A stretch of DNA of 64,000 bases from Calliopum simillimum (GCA_951812925.1 OX638371.1:117513124-117577123), one strand, 5' to 3'; counted from the first letter of the stretch, positions 32,611 through 44,205 are shown. Program-made: numbers and translations. Notes: a model not told the origin generated them from the letters alone.

Positions 32611-33434
32611 TTTCTTTCTCAAAATTAAAAGTTTAATAAGCCAAATTAGGTTTAAAAAGAAAATATTAACAGTCGATAATCTAACATTAAGCCCAGCTGT
32701 TTTATGATAAAAAATTATAAACAAGCAATAAAATAAAATTTTTCATAATTCTGCACTTTTCACATAATAAAAACCTGACAGCAAGCAACTAATAGTTTTA
32801 AGATCGCTCTAAGATCTCCTACGTAGCAGGTATTAAAAGTCGTATTCATAAAGACGGAAAAGAGCTTTCGAAATGCTGCCAGAATACCAAAACATCTTCG
32901 TTGCTACTTTCGTAGCAGTGAATACTGTGGTGAGCTGTTTGACAGCTCTAATACTGTCGCCAGAATAGCCCTATAAGTATCAATGGGCAATATCGATTCA
33001 TGCCCTTTTGTTAACTCTACGTACCATCTGTCTTAAACAATTAAAATAAGCAAAGTGTTTTTCTCATACAAACCTTATTAAACCAAAATAACATTTTTTC
33101 TGAAATTAAAATGCAAATTTCTGAAATTAAAATGAAAATTTCTCAAATATAAATGAATGTTTTTGAAATATAAATGAAAATTTCTCAAATATAAATGAAA
33201 ATTTCTCAAATATAAATGAAAGTTTCTGAAATATAAATGAAAATTTCTCAAATATAAATGAAAACATCTGAAATTAAATTAAAAAAGGTGTAGAATTTGC
33301 TTGGCATCACTAATTTTGAGATCCGAGATCACTCTTCAAATTATAGTTTTACTTTGTACGCCGATGCATGTATGTACGTATTTATTTATTTAGTTAGTAT
33401 AACTATTGAAATTTGCTACAAATTTATAAATTAC

Positions 33435-34347
33435 ATCCCAGCAAATCCTGTAACCGTTACCAACCTTATTAAATAAGAGTTACAAATCTCGTATTATACC
33501 AGTTACATTTCTTTTAGCATCGGGAAAAAAATAACCACCTTATCCCTATCAGTGTGATCGTGCATCCTTGTCTTATCAATACGACTATCTCATCAATAAA
33601 AATAATAGAAAACTATAGCTATCTCTTTCATTCTTTCCAATTCCTTTTGTAGACATTCTTTCGATTTATGTAAACAAATAAAAATCAAATTGAAATTTTA
33701 AAAAAATTATTTTAATGTCATGAATGAGTTACAATTTTTTAAATGGATGAGGCTTCGTCATAATTTTGAGCTGTTTGCCAACAAATTTAGTTACTTTTGT
33801 ATCGTATCAGGATGGCGATCTGGTGCAACCGACGCACTGCCCCCTGCTGGTATTATCGGCACAGATTTCAGCAACATGCGTGGTGCATTACTGCGATCAA
33901 GTGCCACTTTTGCACGAAAATCTTCAGCTATTAATTGAATGGCGTCTTCTACGGGCATGTTGCGATGTTCTGCAGGTAGACCAGGAACATCTTTGTTGGG
34001 AAAAAGAACATCAACACATAGCTTCAGACGATCCACAGTTGATTCAGCATATTTCCTTCAAATTTTACAAAAATGAGTTTAATTATACAAAGTAACAATA
34101 CAAACGGAACTTACGTGTTTTTCCGATTAACAACAATATTTTCACAGTCATTGTTTGACAATAAAAAAAAATTCAATTTTGTTCTCTGTCAACTTGATAT
34201 TTTTTGAGTAAGGGAGCAAGGCATCTTTTCGTTTATATCTTTCCCTTTTTAAATTTCTTTGTGGTAATGAATTTTGAAAAATGTATCGTAGTATGTGTTA
34301 AATGGGTCAGTCCATAATTCAATATGGTTACGTAGGATTTGCTGGGA
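33435..34347. repeat. Inverted repeat pair ATCCCAGCAAATCCT around a small gene
   Basis: atcccagcaaatcct at 33435 and its inverse aggatttgctgggat ending at 34347 bracket 913 bp that include the two-exon frame at 33791-34153. It is either a TIR element that captured a gene or two unrelated insertions. Confidence 0.5.
33791..34153 (-). CDS. Small conserved-looking protein, function unknown, start uncertain
   Basis: A two-exon frame, complement(join(33791..34055, 34116..34153)) approximately, with gtaagt donor (34114) and tttgaag acceptor. The spliced frame reads ...CENIVVNRKNTKYAESTVDRLK, then VDVLFPNKDVPGLPAEHRNMPVEDAIQ, ending HPDTIQK: about 100 residues, with a predicted helical N-terminal half and no membrane segment. 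Its composition looks like a real protein but I do not recognise the family. The only nearby ATG (34153) is one base out of frame with the conserved part, so a one-base deletion, a non-AUG start or an unseen upstream exon must be invoked; it may be a recent pseudogene. Confidence 0.5.
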
Positions 34348-34449
34348 TAATATTTAACTAAACTAAGAGTATTTATTTATATTGCTAAAGATTAAAAAGT
34401 TTAATCTCAAAGTGCGAATCACCAACGGAAATCAAGCTCGACGTTAGAT

Positions 34450-35110
34450 ATTTAGGCACCATGGAGTGTTTCATTTTAAACACGAACACAGCAGGACATT
34501 AATGATGATTCGTTCTTTAATATTTAGCCATTTTAGACACAATAGCATCCACATAACTGGTGTATAAAAAATACATTTGAGAATAGTTCTCATAAGGAAC
34601 CTTATTTTCTTTGAAATTTTTTTCGCCACGTATGTCATATGATTATGAAAGTTTAGTTTACAATCGATTACAACACTAAATAATTGAATTTCATTCACTT
34701 GTTCTATGGGTTTTCCATCTGTTATTAAATTAACAATGTCATTGCTATTATTGATAATCATACATTTAGTCTTATTAACATTTATTTTTAAGTTGTTAAG
34801 TTGAAGCCATACACAAAGATTGTTTAAAAGGATATTTTGCAATTTTGTAATATTTTACAGACATCGTTTATGTACAACAAGAACAGTTGGGGACCTAGGA
34901 TGGTTCCTTGTGGGACACCGAAGCATGTTTTGATTGCACTCGACGTTACATTACTTATATTTGTCACTTGTGTTCTGTCTGTACGATCTGAGCCATTCCA
35001 GCTAAGAGCCCTTAATACCTTATTTTGATAATTTGCTGAGAACTGTATTTCGATCAATAGTTTCAAATGCTCTTTCAAAGTGTAAAAATAGTGTTATTAT
35101 TTTATTGCCT
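34450..35110 (-). mobile_element. Non-LTR retrotransposon reverse-transcriptase fragment
   Basis: Minus-strand frames encode KTCFGVPQGTILGPQLFLLYINDV (RT motif region) and then LCVWLQLNNLKINVNKTKCM (RT thumb-side region). Between them the catalytic FADD/YADD box is missing: NCKISF is followed almost directly by LQNILLNNL, so an internal deletion has killed the copy. Several other frame changes are present. Confidence 0.75.
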
Positions 35111-35342
35111 ATCTCGTGTTTAAAGAATTTTTGGGCGTGTGCCAAATCGAAACTTTTACCTTAAGCAAATAATGGTGAAAAAAATTTCACTCTGGTGACT
35201 AAAATTTTTAATTTTTCCTGTGCCAAATGGATTACAATTTCTGACAGATTCAATTTTTGACATTTCAGCGAATCGAATTTTTTTTACATTTGTTTTGTAC
35301 AATTTTTACCAATTACAGAAAATAAATAATGCCGTTTTCCAT

Positions 35343-36259
35343 CCCGATCAAAAAAAGTATATCAAAAATATATCAAAATGATATCAAAAATTTGTCAGTG
35401 ACATACAAATTTTTGATAAAAAAAGGATATCACAGTGATATACGGAATGTAACGCTTTTTGTATATCACCATGATATCAAAAAAAGATATCAAAATGATA
35501 TCAAAAAAGATATCAAAATGATATCAAAAAAAGATATCAAAATGATATCAAAAAAAGATATCAAAATGATATCAAAAAAAGATATCAAAATGATATACAA
35601 TTTTTGTACATTTCTGATACAAAAAAATGACAACCAATTTTGGGTCCGATAACTAAAGTGACGCAGATTATGGCCAAATTTTACAATATTGTGGTTAATC
35701 GTCGTCAACTAGTTTTTTTTTGTACTCAATTATATTTTTCATATGCTTTTTCACTAATTTCATGGCAAAATTCACTTCTTACTAAAATTGGCTGCTCGTC
35801 CGTTTTCCATACTTTTAGTTTTCCCAACCACAGGCCGCATGCAGCAACTGAAATGGAGTGTCGGTTTTTTGCACTCAACTATAAAATTTTGTGCTTTTCA
35901 CTAATTTCATTAGAAAATTAACTTATTCACTAAAATTGGCTGCGCGTTCGTCTTCTATAATTATCTTTAAATAAAATTCACAAACGAAAACGTAAAATTT
36001 GACATATCAGCAGCTGATAAATTTTTGATATCATTTTGATATACATTTCTGATACAAAATTGATATCAGCGGCTGATAAATTTTTGATATCATTTTGATA
36101 TACATTTCTGATACAAAATTGACATGTCATTCAATGATATCAAAAATATATCAAAATGATATACAAAAAATGGATATCAGCGGCTGATACATTTTTGATA
36201 TCATTTTGATATACATTTCTGATACAATGACAAGAACTTGACAAGTGTTTTTGATCGGG
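35343..36259. mobile_element. TIR element with GATATC-rich subterminal tandem repeats
   Basis: The ends cccgatcaaaaa and tttttgatcggg are inverted. The left subterminal part has about five units of a roughly 21-bp repeat built on aaaaagatatcaaaatgatatc (35470-35590). The right part has about three longer units with gctgatacatttttgatatc and atacatttctgatacaa (36001-36230). The 107-residue frame here is only the repeat being read and is not considered a gene. Confidence 0.6.
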
Positions 36260-36262
36260 TAT

Positions 36263-37065
36263 AGAGCAAAATTTTTTGATCTCAGATCAATTTTTTGAAA
36301 TCTAGATTTTTTCTCAGATTTAATTTGCTCGCACTCACACTATTACAAAGCAAGTAGGGCGAGTGTCAAAGTGGCAGCATTGTTTGAAATCAAAAAACAT
36401 TTGTTATTTTTTAAAAGTCAACCAAATTCATTTGGAGTTCCACGGAACGAATCAATTGCCATGGGAAGATATGGATAGCTTCCAGTTCCATTAAATACTT
36501 GACTGCAAATTACATGTGCCAAAAAATAAACGTCACCAAGAATCCAGCTATACAATAAATGGAATCTGCAGTAATTGAAAGCTGCCAAAAACCAAAGCAG
36601 ATGCTAAAAGTATCTTTGAAAGGCACATTCGAGATGGTGTTGCAAGCTGCCAGTGGTTGGAAAAAGCAATTAAGAATAGTGAATGCGTAGATGAAATATA
36701 AGGCGTAAAATATTGGAAATATCTAGGTCAAATTCATCCAGATAAAGAAACAAATATATATAAAATAACAGACTTCATTAGTTAAATCATTTCTTTAATA
36801 TATAATTTCTTCTTTTAAGCGCAAAAATAAAATAAGTTTAAAGAAAGTTTTTTGTTTATATCTATTTATTTTTTACTTTGAAAATACAAACGTCAAACTG
36901 ACAATACACTACTACAACCTTGTTTGTTACTGCAAATGTAAAAACATTTGTACCCATCATCCGCCCCAGCAAAAACAAAATAATTGCTCCGTTTTCGTGT
37001 TCCTTTCAGCAAGAAAAATTTTTGATCTGAGAGCAAAATCTAGATTTCCCAATGGAAAACGACAT
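36263..37065. repeat. TIR element, family A, copy 2
   Basis: Shares its ends with 305-1435 (ttgatctcagatcaatttttt; tctagatttcccaatgg followed by aaaacgacataagta), plus an interior 'agtggcagcat' block. No complete ORF. Confidence 0.45.
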
Positions 37066-38172
37066 AAGTAAAAAACATTCAAAAATTTAAAAAAAAAAAA
37101 ATGGGACTTGATTAGGATATTCGAATTTAATTTTGAATATGCTCAAGGAGCTGGGTCAGCAAAAGACGCTGCTATGGAGCTTATTTGGAATGAAAAAGCC
37201 TGACATATGGTGACCCAAAAGAAAGTTTATATATAGTGGAATAGTAAAAAATAAAAATAACCCCATCTATCGAATGTTTTTATTATTTATGAAATTATAT
37301 AATTTTGGAAGTTTATTTCTGAAAAATAATATCGTCCAAATGTAATTTCTAGCCGTCACTGAACTAATTCATTCAACCACTAAAATTTCTTATGAAGGCT
37401 ACCATTTTGTGATGGATATTTTTAGTAAACTGTGCCAGAGAATTTGGTCTATTGGCGGAAACTTCAGATTTTAAAAAAGATCAGGAAAAAATCCGTTACA
37501 TCGGGACTGCGTGGAGGCCAATATATGTCACTTGCCTTGAAAATCAATTTCTCAGGACAAATTTCTCAAATTCTTGACAGAGACATGTGTTGCGTTGTTC
37601 CGTTCTGCTGAAACCATGTTCTTTGGATTCTAATATCTGCAGTTTTGCTTATGTATGTACATGTCTTGTATTGTATATTTTGTATTTTCCCTAAAAAAAC
37701 AAAATTACCAAAAGTCAACAACAAGCAAAATCATTTATCGCCACACATTTCATTATACTTACGTGTGGAATAACTCTTTGTTATTTGGAGTGCTCATACA
37801 TATTTTTTTACAAATTTAAAATTTTATTTTGAATTATTTCATTGTCCATTGACATTTTTAAATTTCTATTTCGATTGTCACAATTTGCAGTAGCCCCTGG
37901 GGCTAGTACAAATTTTGACACAACAATTTCACCTCATATGCTTCAAAAATCGTATTTGAGACGTCAGAATTTGTATAGGTGAGTGAAAGTTTTCGATTGG
38001 CACAGGCCCTTTGAGGATTTGACGATTGATTTGATGATTCCAAAAAAACTTGGCATCACTGAAAATTTATGAAGAATTGATCATGTAAAAAGGACTGTTC
38101 ATATTTATCAGCTGATGAAGTTTTACATATTTTATTTTTATTTTTAACTATTAAAGTCGGTTAATAAAGAAA

Positions 38173-40374
38173 ATGTTGCGCTACATTCTACGGATTTGTT
38201 TACTACCAGTAAAACAAAATCATAATTTAAGTGTCATACAGCTAAAATTGTTATCAACTACTTCATCCATCTCTACGGCTAGTCAAAAGGAAAGATGGGA
38301 CTTATATGCTGGTGTGCTTGTTGAACGTTTGCCAGTTGTATCTAAATCGCTATCGCCTCTTGAAAAACAATTTCAGGAACATCTTCTGCAGGTTGAATTT
38401 GAAAAGAGCCTTAAGTCCAATTTCGAGGTGCAACATGAACGCGATTTAGCTCAAGCTGAACGTATTAAAAAAGGTAAAGTGGAAGTCGAGCTGGACGGTT
38501 TCTTGTCATGAATCGTTACCGGATAAATTCTGAAGCTAATTTTTTTTAGGAAATGTCTATACGGGGCGTTCCGCGTACGCGAAAGCTCCTCTCTCTCTCA
38601 ATTTACTCAATTAGCGTACGCGAAACTCAATTAGCGTACGCGAAACTCAATTAGCGTACGCGAAATCCAGTGAAGTTTTTTCCCCCGGGGCTTGATTAAT
38701 TTATGTACTGATCCGCGGCCGAAGGCCGCCGCGAAGCCGGTGTCGGATTTTTGGGAGTTTTAAATCCTGAGCTGCGGCCGCAGGCCGCCCACTTACCCCT
38801 ACTTTTATGTAAAATTACTGTTGTAACGAAAATGCGTCCCGGGGGAAAAAACTTCACTGGATTTCGCGTACGCTAATTGAGTAAATTGAGAGAGAGAGAG
38901 AGGAGCTTTCGCGTACGCGGGCCGCCCCGTATAGACTGACTCTTTTTTTTATTAGGGTTTAAATTCTAAGAAAGAATATGTTATCAATCAAAAAGTTTCA
39001 GGATATCGTATGAAAACCGCTATAAGTTGGCAACCCCTGAATGAATTTGGAAAATATGGGGGTCATATGAAAGGCATTTTAATAGCCTATAAAAAAGAGT
39101 CTGTCTAATCGGGGGACAAGCGTACGCGAAAGCTGAACTAGCGTTTGCGAAATAAGCTTTCGGAAAACTTGCGTACGCGAAATCCAGAGAAGTTTTTTTA
39201 ATTTTTTCGCACGCTAAATTAATCATGCGTAATCAAGCTGCCCCGTGGAAAATAACTTCTCTGGATTTCGCGTACGCAAGTTTTCCGAAAGCTTCTTTCG
39301 CGTACGCTATTTCAGCTTTCGCGTACGCTTGTCCCCCCGAATAGACAGACTCATAAAAAAATTGTACCTACATTTCCAATCAAATGCTTAGTTTTCGAGA
39401 TATGACGATTTGTCCACCGTACACCATTACGATTTCGGAGCATTTGGGTTGCTGGGTATTGTTGTTATCGTTGTTGTATTTGTTGTTGTCTTTGTTTTTG
39501 TTGTTGCCACGAAAACTATCCATTTGATTGAAAAATTTATGCAGTACATTTTTATAGGCTATTAAATGGCTATGTCTCCGAAACCAGATCTTGCCGACAC
39601 TTATTGCTGTGATTCATTTTTATAGCCTTTTTAGGTCGTTTAAAAAAATTTTTTTGCGAATTTATCTGCATAGGAAATATGAACTTCATTTTTTTACTAA
39701 AAAAAAATTGCAATACATGTGTTAGAAATCATGTTTTTTTAAGATAAAATTCATTCAATCCAAAATCCTTCCATGCTACAAAAATGACAAATGTCAAAAA
39801 CAATTCTTTATTTTTTCAATTTGTTTTAATGTTTTTTTTTTTTTTAATTTTAGAGGTGGAGGTGCATTTTGAAGATACATCAAAACAGACTGCACAAGAT
39901 CTTAAAGATGCCTACAAAGAAGAATTAAAAAAATTCAAATTTGCATCGCAAATTACTGTTGATGATACAAATAACAATTTAAAATCGCATCATCGTCAGT
40001 TGGAGGATATGCTTTATTTGCTCACGGAGATTACTCTTGGCTCGAAAAAACATTTTTTGCTACCACAACGTATACGTATAGATGGTGAAACAATGCGTCA
40101 GACAGCTGAACGTGCACTGCGTGAAACGTGTGGTAACACCCTAATAGTTAGATTTTACGGCAATGCACCTTGTGGTTTCTACAAATATAAATATCCGAGT
40201 GCAGTCCGCAAAGAGGCTGTGGGTGCTAAAATTTTCTTCTTTCGTGCAGCAGTAATTAATGGAAATGTCGACGGTGATGTAAATAAGAACTTCAAATGGT
40301 TGGATAAGTCATCATTAGAAAATACATTACAAAATGCGTCATATAATGACAGTGTGCAAAAATCCCTACTGTAG
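38173..40374 (+). CDS. mRpL46: Mitochondrial large ribosomal subunit protein mL46
   Basis: Spliced as join(38173..38473, 39854..40374), this gives 273 residues, matching the family size. The N-terminus MLRYILRICLLPVKQ is basic and hydrophobic, as expected for a mitochondrial targeting sequence. The start of the mL46 domain is RWDLYAGVLVERLPVVSKSLSPLE, then VEFEKSLKSNFEVQHERDLAQAERIKK; across the splice it continues EVEVHFEDTSKQTAQDL and a degenerate Nudix-fold region, with LPQRIRIDGETMRQTAERALRETCG and GAKIFFFRAAVINGN. mL46 is a structural protein of the mitochondrial 39S subunit. The 1380-bp intron holds two foldback elements. AATAAA follows about 24 bp after the stop codon. Confidence 0.93.
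38555..38936. mobile_element. Foldback MITE in the mRpL46 intron, copy 1
   Basis: gtctatacggggcg at 38555 is inverted at 38923-38936. Both arms carry repeats of gcgtacgcgaaa (several on the left, e.g. 'ctcaattagcgtacgcgaaa' three times) and the block ttcactggatttcgcgtacg. The centre has GC-rich hairpins with three-base loops: gcggcc-gaa-ggccgc and gcggcc-gca-ggccgc, plus a GCGAAGC word. Confidence 0.75.
39097..39352. mobile_element. Foldback MITE in the mRpL46 intron, copy 2
   Basis: gagtctgtctaatcggggg at 39097 is inverted at 39334-39352, followed inward by acaagcgtacgcgaaagct and aacttgcgtacgcgaaatcc. The terminal bases match copy 1 (gagtcagtctatacgggg), so the two are one family with different interiors. 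Confidence 0.75.
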
Positions 40375-40586
40375 TTAACAAGTTAAAAATTATGCAATAA
40401 AGTTAATTATATCAAATTTGTTTATTCATAAATTCGATATGTCCAAAATCGTAACCTCAATACTACAACTAGGTAACTCCAATTTTCTAGTTTTGAGATA
40501 ACCGATTTTGATGAAATTTTCATAGTAAATTACTATCAATATTTTTAAGTTTTTGACCTTTTTTATTGATATTATTGATTAAAAAA

Positions 40587-40970
40587 ACGAGCTACAGGTC
40601 AGTATTTAATGTCAAATTATCTAAATTTTATTGTCGATATTTCGTTTTTCTTTGAAAAACATCATCAGGAACAACTAAAAATACAAAAATAGAAAAACTT
40701 ACAATATAATCACTCAACATAAAAATCGAATAACAGAAACTTACAAAAAAATTACATAAATAATTGACTGGAAAATTTTTTGATTTTAAACATTATTTGA
40801 AAAAAATAATAAACAAAAAACATAAAACACAACATCTAACATATAATATTTTACAAACAACACTTGACCACTGGACGTCGATGATTAATTTTTGTCAATT
40901 TTGTTTTGTTATGTCTTGTTCGTTAAAATTTAGATAATTTGACATTAAATACTGACCTGTAGCTCGTTTT
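40587..40970. mobile_element. MITE with about 44-bp perfect TIRs
   Basis: aacgagctacaggtcagtat and onward through gtcaaattatctaaatttta is exactly inverted at the right end, ending actgacctgtagctcgtt. The interior includes tcgatatttcgtttttcttt and is AT-rich and noncoding. Confidence 0.8.
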
Positions 40971-41295
40971 CAGTAAATTACTATCTATAGATCGGGAGAA
41001 GGTTATAGGCTAAATGGGCGATGCCACGCCTCTCAAAGGCATAATTTCTCATACATCTGAAACAATTTAACGTTTATAGATGCGATTTGACAAATATATA
41101 GGGACACCGGGGCAAATAACCCCTTCTGAAGAAATGGGCGGTATCACTACTTCATATAGCGGTATTCGTGATATCTCTATTGATTCGTACGTAGGTAGAT
41201 AAGACTTGTTACATACTATGAGCGTCATATGTGAGTCAACACCTAGAAAAGATTTTTACTTTTATTAGAAAATTAAAAAAAAAAAAATAATCAGG

Positions 41296-41526
41296 CATGT
41301 TCTGAAATCCGATTCATTTCGGAAACGGAATGAAAGCAATCTTCAAGAGCTCCGCATTTCGATAATTAACACCAAATTGGATTTATGTTTCGGTAAACCG
41401 AAAAGGAACCATTAGCATATTTTATTTGCTAAAATACTAATCCGATTCCATTTTATTTGTCGCAATGCAGAGCTCTTGAAAATTGCTTTCATTCCGTTTC
41501 CGAAGTTAATCGGATTTCAGAACATG
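41296..41526. mobile_element. 231-bp MITE with long TIRs
   Basis: catgttctgaaatccgatt, then tttcggaaacggaatgaaag and agagctc, is inverted at the right end, ending aatcggatttcagaacatg. It is noncoding. Confidence 0.75.
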
Positions 41527-41774
41527 ACAAAATGTTATGGTTTTGTTTCTGTTTTATTATAAATTTGTAAAGGACACATTAGAGTTTTTGTTACCTCAAT
41601 AAAAAATTAAAATTCGTTTCTATTTTTTGTTTACAGTCATAGTATGTAAAGGGCACCGGAGCGAACCAGAAAAACTGGAGACACCACTCCCTGAGAAAAA
41701 AAAAAAAAAAGTCAAAAAATAACTAAAAAATCTGAGTATGCCGTTAGTTTCCCGTTGTAGAATCAAAAATAGTA

Positions 41775-43059
41775 TTGGGTGTACAACTTAAAAACCGGAA
41801 TTTGACGGTGGATGTCCGTACTAACAAACATCGTGAAAGCTCGAACTTTATATATATGTCATTTTGAAGGTACATTTGACAGCTGTCAAAATCAGTCAAC
41901 AAAACAATTTTATCTTGTGTGCATCATTATTATTTTTCACGATGAATAACTTCGAAAATTGGAGAAAAAGACAGCATTTGCGGGAGGTTCTGTTGGGTCA
42001 TTTTTTTGCAAAGAAAACTGCTGCGGAAAGTCATAGTTTGCTTGTAGAAGTTTATGGGGACTATGCTCCAGCTGAATCAAGCTGTCGTGAGTGGTTTCGA
42101 CGGTTTAAAAGTGGTGATTTTGATGTCGAAGGCAAAGAACGTCCTGGTCAGCCGAAAAAGTTTGAGGATGAAGAATTGGAGGCATTACTCGATCAAGATT
42201 CATGTCAAACGCAAGAAGAACTTGCAGAACCATTGGAAGGATCGAGCAACAATTTCCAGACGTTTGAAAGCCTTGGGAATTTTTCAAAAGATGGGAAATT
42301 GGGTGCCATACGAGTTGAAGCCAAGGGACGTCGAACGCCGATTTTTGATGTCCACAATGCTGCTTGAACGCCACAAAAGGAAGGGTTTTTTGCATCGTTT
42401 TGTCACTGGCGATGAGAAGTGGATCCATTACGATAATTCCAAGCGCAAAACAGCGTATGTCAAGAAAGGTGAGGCCGGCCCATCACAGCCGAAGCCAAAT
42501 ATTCACGCTTCGAAGGTAATGCTCTGTATTTGGTGGGACCAGCTAGGTGTGATCCATTATGAGCTGTTGCCAGGTGGCCAAACCATTAATGCTCAACTCT
42601 ATCGTCAACAATTAGTCCGATTGAAGCAGAAAATCTAGGCAGAGCGGCCAACGTATGCGACCAGACACGAGTCAATCATTTTCCACCACGATAACGCTCG
42701 GCCACATATTGCTGCCCCAGTCAAAAATTATCTGGAAAACAACGGATGGGAAATTTTGCCTCACCCGCTTTATAGCCCAGACCTTGCACCATCTGGCTAC
42801 CATTTGTTTCGATCGATGCAGAATGCCCTATCAGGAATACGGTTCACTTAAGTTCAAGATATCGAAAATTGGCTCGATTCATTTTTGGCCGCCAAGCCGG
42901 CGCAATTTTTTTGGGATGGAATTCAAAAATTGCCTGAAAGATGGGGAAATGTTGTAGCTTCCAATGGACAATATTTTGAATAAAATATATTGTAACATTT
43001 TTCCACAATAAAGCATCAAATTTCGCTAAAAAATTCCGGTTTTTAAGTTGTACACCCAA
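41775..43059 (+). mobile_element. Mariner transposon, inactivated
   Basis: Perfect 29-bp TIRs starting ttgggtgtacaacttaaaaa flank 1285 bp, with TA on both sides, the mariner target duplication. The transposase frame starts at 41942 (MNNFENWRKRQHLREVLLGHFFAKKTAAESH). It shifts frame near 42235 and meets a stop at about 42636. Catalytic landmarks of the D,D34D family are seen: TGDEKW, HHDNARPHIA, and YSPDLAPSGYHLF, in which the third catalytic Asp (usual PSDYH) is Gly. It is dead on three counts, but the TIRs could still be mobilised in trans. Confidence 0.92.
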
Positions 43060-44054
43060 TATTTTCGAAATTTCTAGCCGTTCGCGTTAACGATATTGTA
43101 TTTTAAAAATTCTAAATTGAACTTTTGCGCTGTTTTAGAAAATTAGCAAGAAATATAGCATCAGAATTGCTATATCTCGTATGGCTTTCGAGATTTTTGA
43201 GGAAATTGTATATGATAAATGACAGGAGCAGTAGTTTTTGTTACTGAGACGAATAACTACATAAGAGAACTCCTTTATTTCTTATTAAAAAAATAATGAA
43301 ATACAAGGTCAACACTCCTTTTTCTTAAAATTTATTAGCAAATTTTAAAAGCTGTTATCTATGGTTTTAACTTGATTTCAGTTTGCCCACAGATGAATAC
43401 TAAGAAAACAATGCTGTTTGGGATTACGGTTCTGAATGAATATGTTCGAGTTTTAAATTAACTTGATTTTTAGCTGAGGAAATACAGTGTGTTTTCGGAA
43501 ATGGAACAAAATTTAGTTGCACTGCGCAGTAGATAATTTGGCGCGCAACATATAGCCCCCTATTGCGTATCGAAACGCTTTCTTGTTCCGTTTCTAAATT
43601 GGTTTATGTCATAAAATTCGCATTGCCGACGGAAACCAAAGCTGTCACTTTCGTTTTCAGTTCCTATTTTGGTCACCAGATTACGAAACTGCTCAGTAGC
43701 AGTTTCTTTGGTGTTTTGTTAAAAAAATTTTGCGAATTGAATTGGTATGAAATGTGAAGTGTTCCAAAATTATGAAAAAAGTAGAGCATACACTTGGACA
43801 GTTCCGAACCATACTTTTGGAGGAAATTTTGTTTTGGCTAAAATTTACTTTAGGGTTTTTTGGTTTGGATTTAGTTCAAAGAACAAATTTTTCCAATTCA
43901 TGCACATTAAAATTGAATGGAATCCTTTATTGAGACTTTTTTTGTAAAACGATCGTACAGATTATTTATAAAATTCACTATTATAACTAAAATAATGCCT
44001 CTTGGACTGCAGTCTTTTTAATCACAAATTCACACTTACTTTTGAAGTTCTTCT

Positions 44055-44205
44055 TCTTCTAGTGTACTGAATATTGTAAACAATACAAGGTATCGGGAAG
44101 GACTACCATGAACTCGAGGTCCTTTCTGTAATCCTTAGCGTAATCCACCAGCACGTTCCCGGAGGCCGACACCAAACCCCGCGCGAGAGACTGATGTTGT
44201 ACTTT
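44055..44205 (-). other. GC-rich exon-like island, unidentified
   Basis: In AT-rich surroundings, about 130 bp on the minus strand is GC-rich and open, reading HQSLARGLVSASGNVLVDYA and then KDYRKDLEFMVVLPDTL. It has codon-like character but no start codon, and I do not recognise the family. It may be a lone exon, a captured exon fragment or chance. Confidence 0.3.

Larger units (their letters stand above)
30251..32972. mobile_element. Inner TIR element, agggctattctggc ends
   Basis: agggctattctggc at 30251 and gccagaatagccct ending at 32972 are inverted; internal segments such as 'tttggtattctggc' and 'gccagaataccaaa' extend the symmetry. It lies within the 3.8-kb element and itself holds two further elements. 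Confidence 0.55.
29502..33294. mobile_element. 3.8-kb TIR element with subterminal 21-bp repeats, heavily nested
   Basis: The left arm (ctacaccttttttaattta, then 21-bp units 'gagaaattttcatttatat' at 29530-29735, then ggcatgaatcgatattgccc at about 29820) is repeated inverted at 32985-33294, with the 21-bp units at 33100-33285. The interior is filled by other elements (30251-32972, 30686-31489, 31650-32610). No transposase was recognised. The open frame with repeated RNFHLYM is just the 21-bp repeat read in one frame. Confidence 0.6.
35138..38013. repeat. Possible 2.9-kb TIR element enclosing others
   Basis: gtgtgccaaatcgaaactttta near 35138 and gtgaaagttttcgattggcaca near 37985-38010 are imperfect inverted copies. 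They enclose the GATATC-rich element and a family A copy. There is no coding region of its own. A fragment at about 37118-37200 translates like a transposase helix-turn-helix but is too short to call. Confidence 0.35.

Noticed and set aside
35329..35652. 107-codon frame rich in DIKMISKK
   Set aside because: GATATC-based tandem repeat of a TIR element, not a protein gene.
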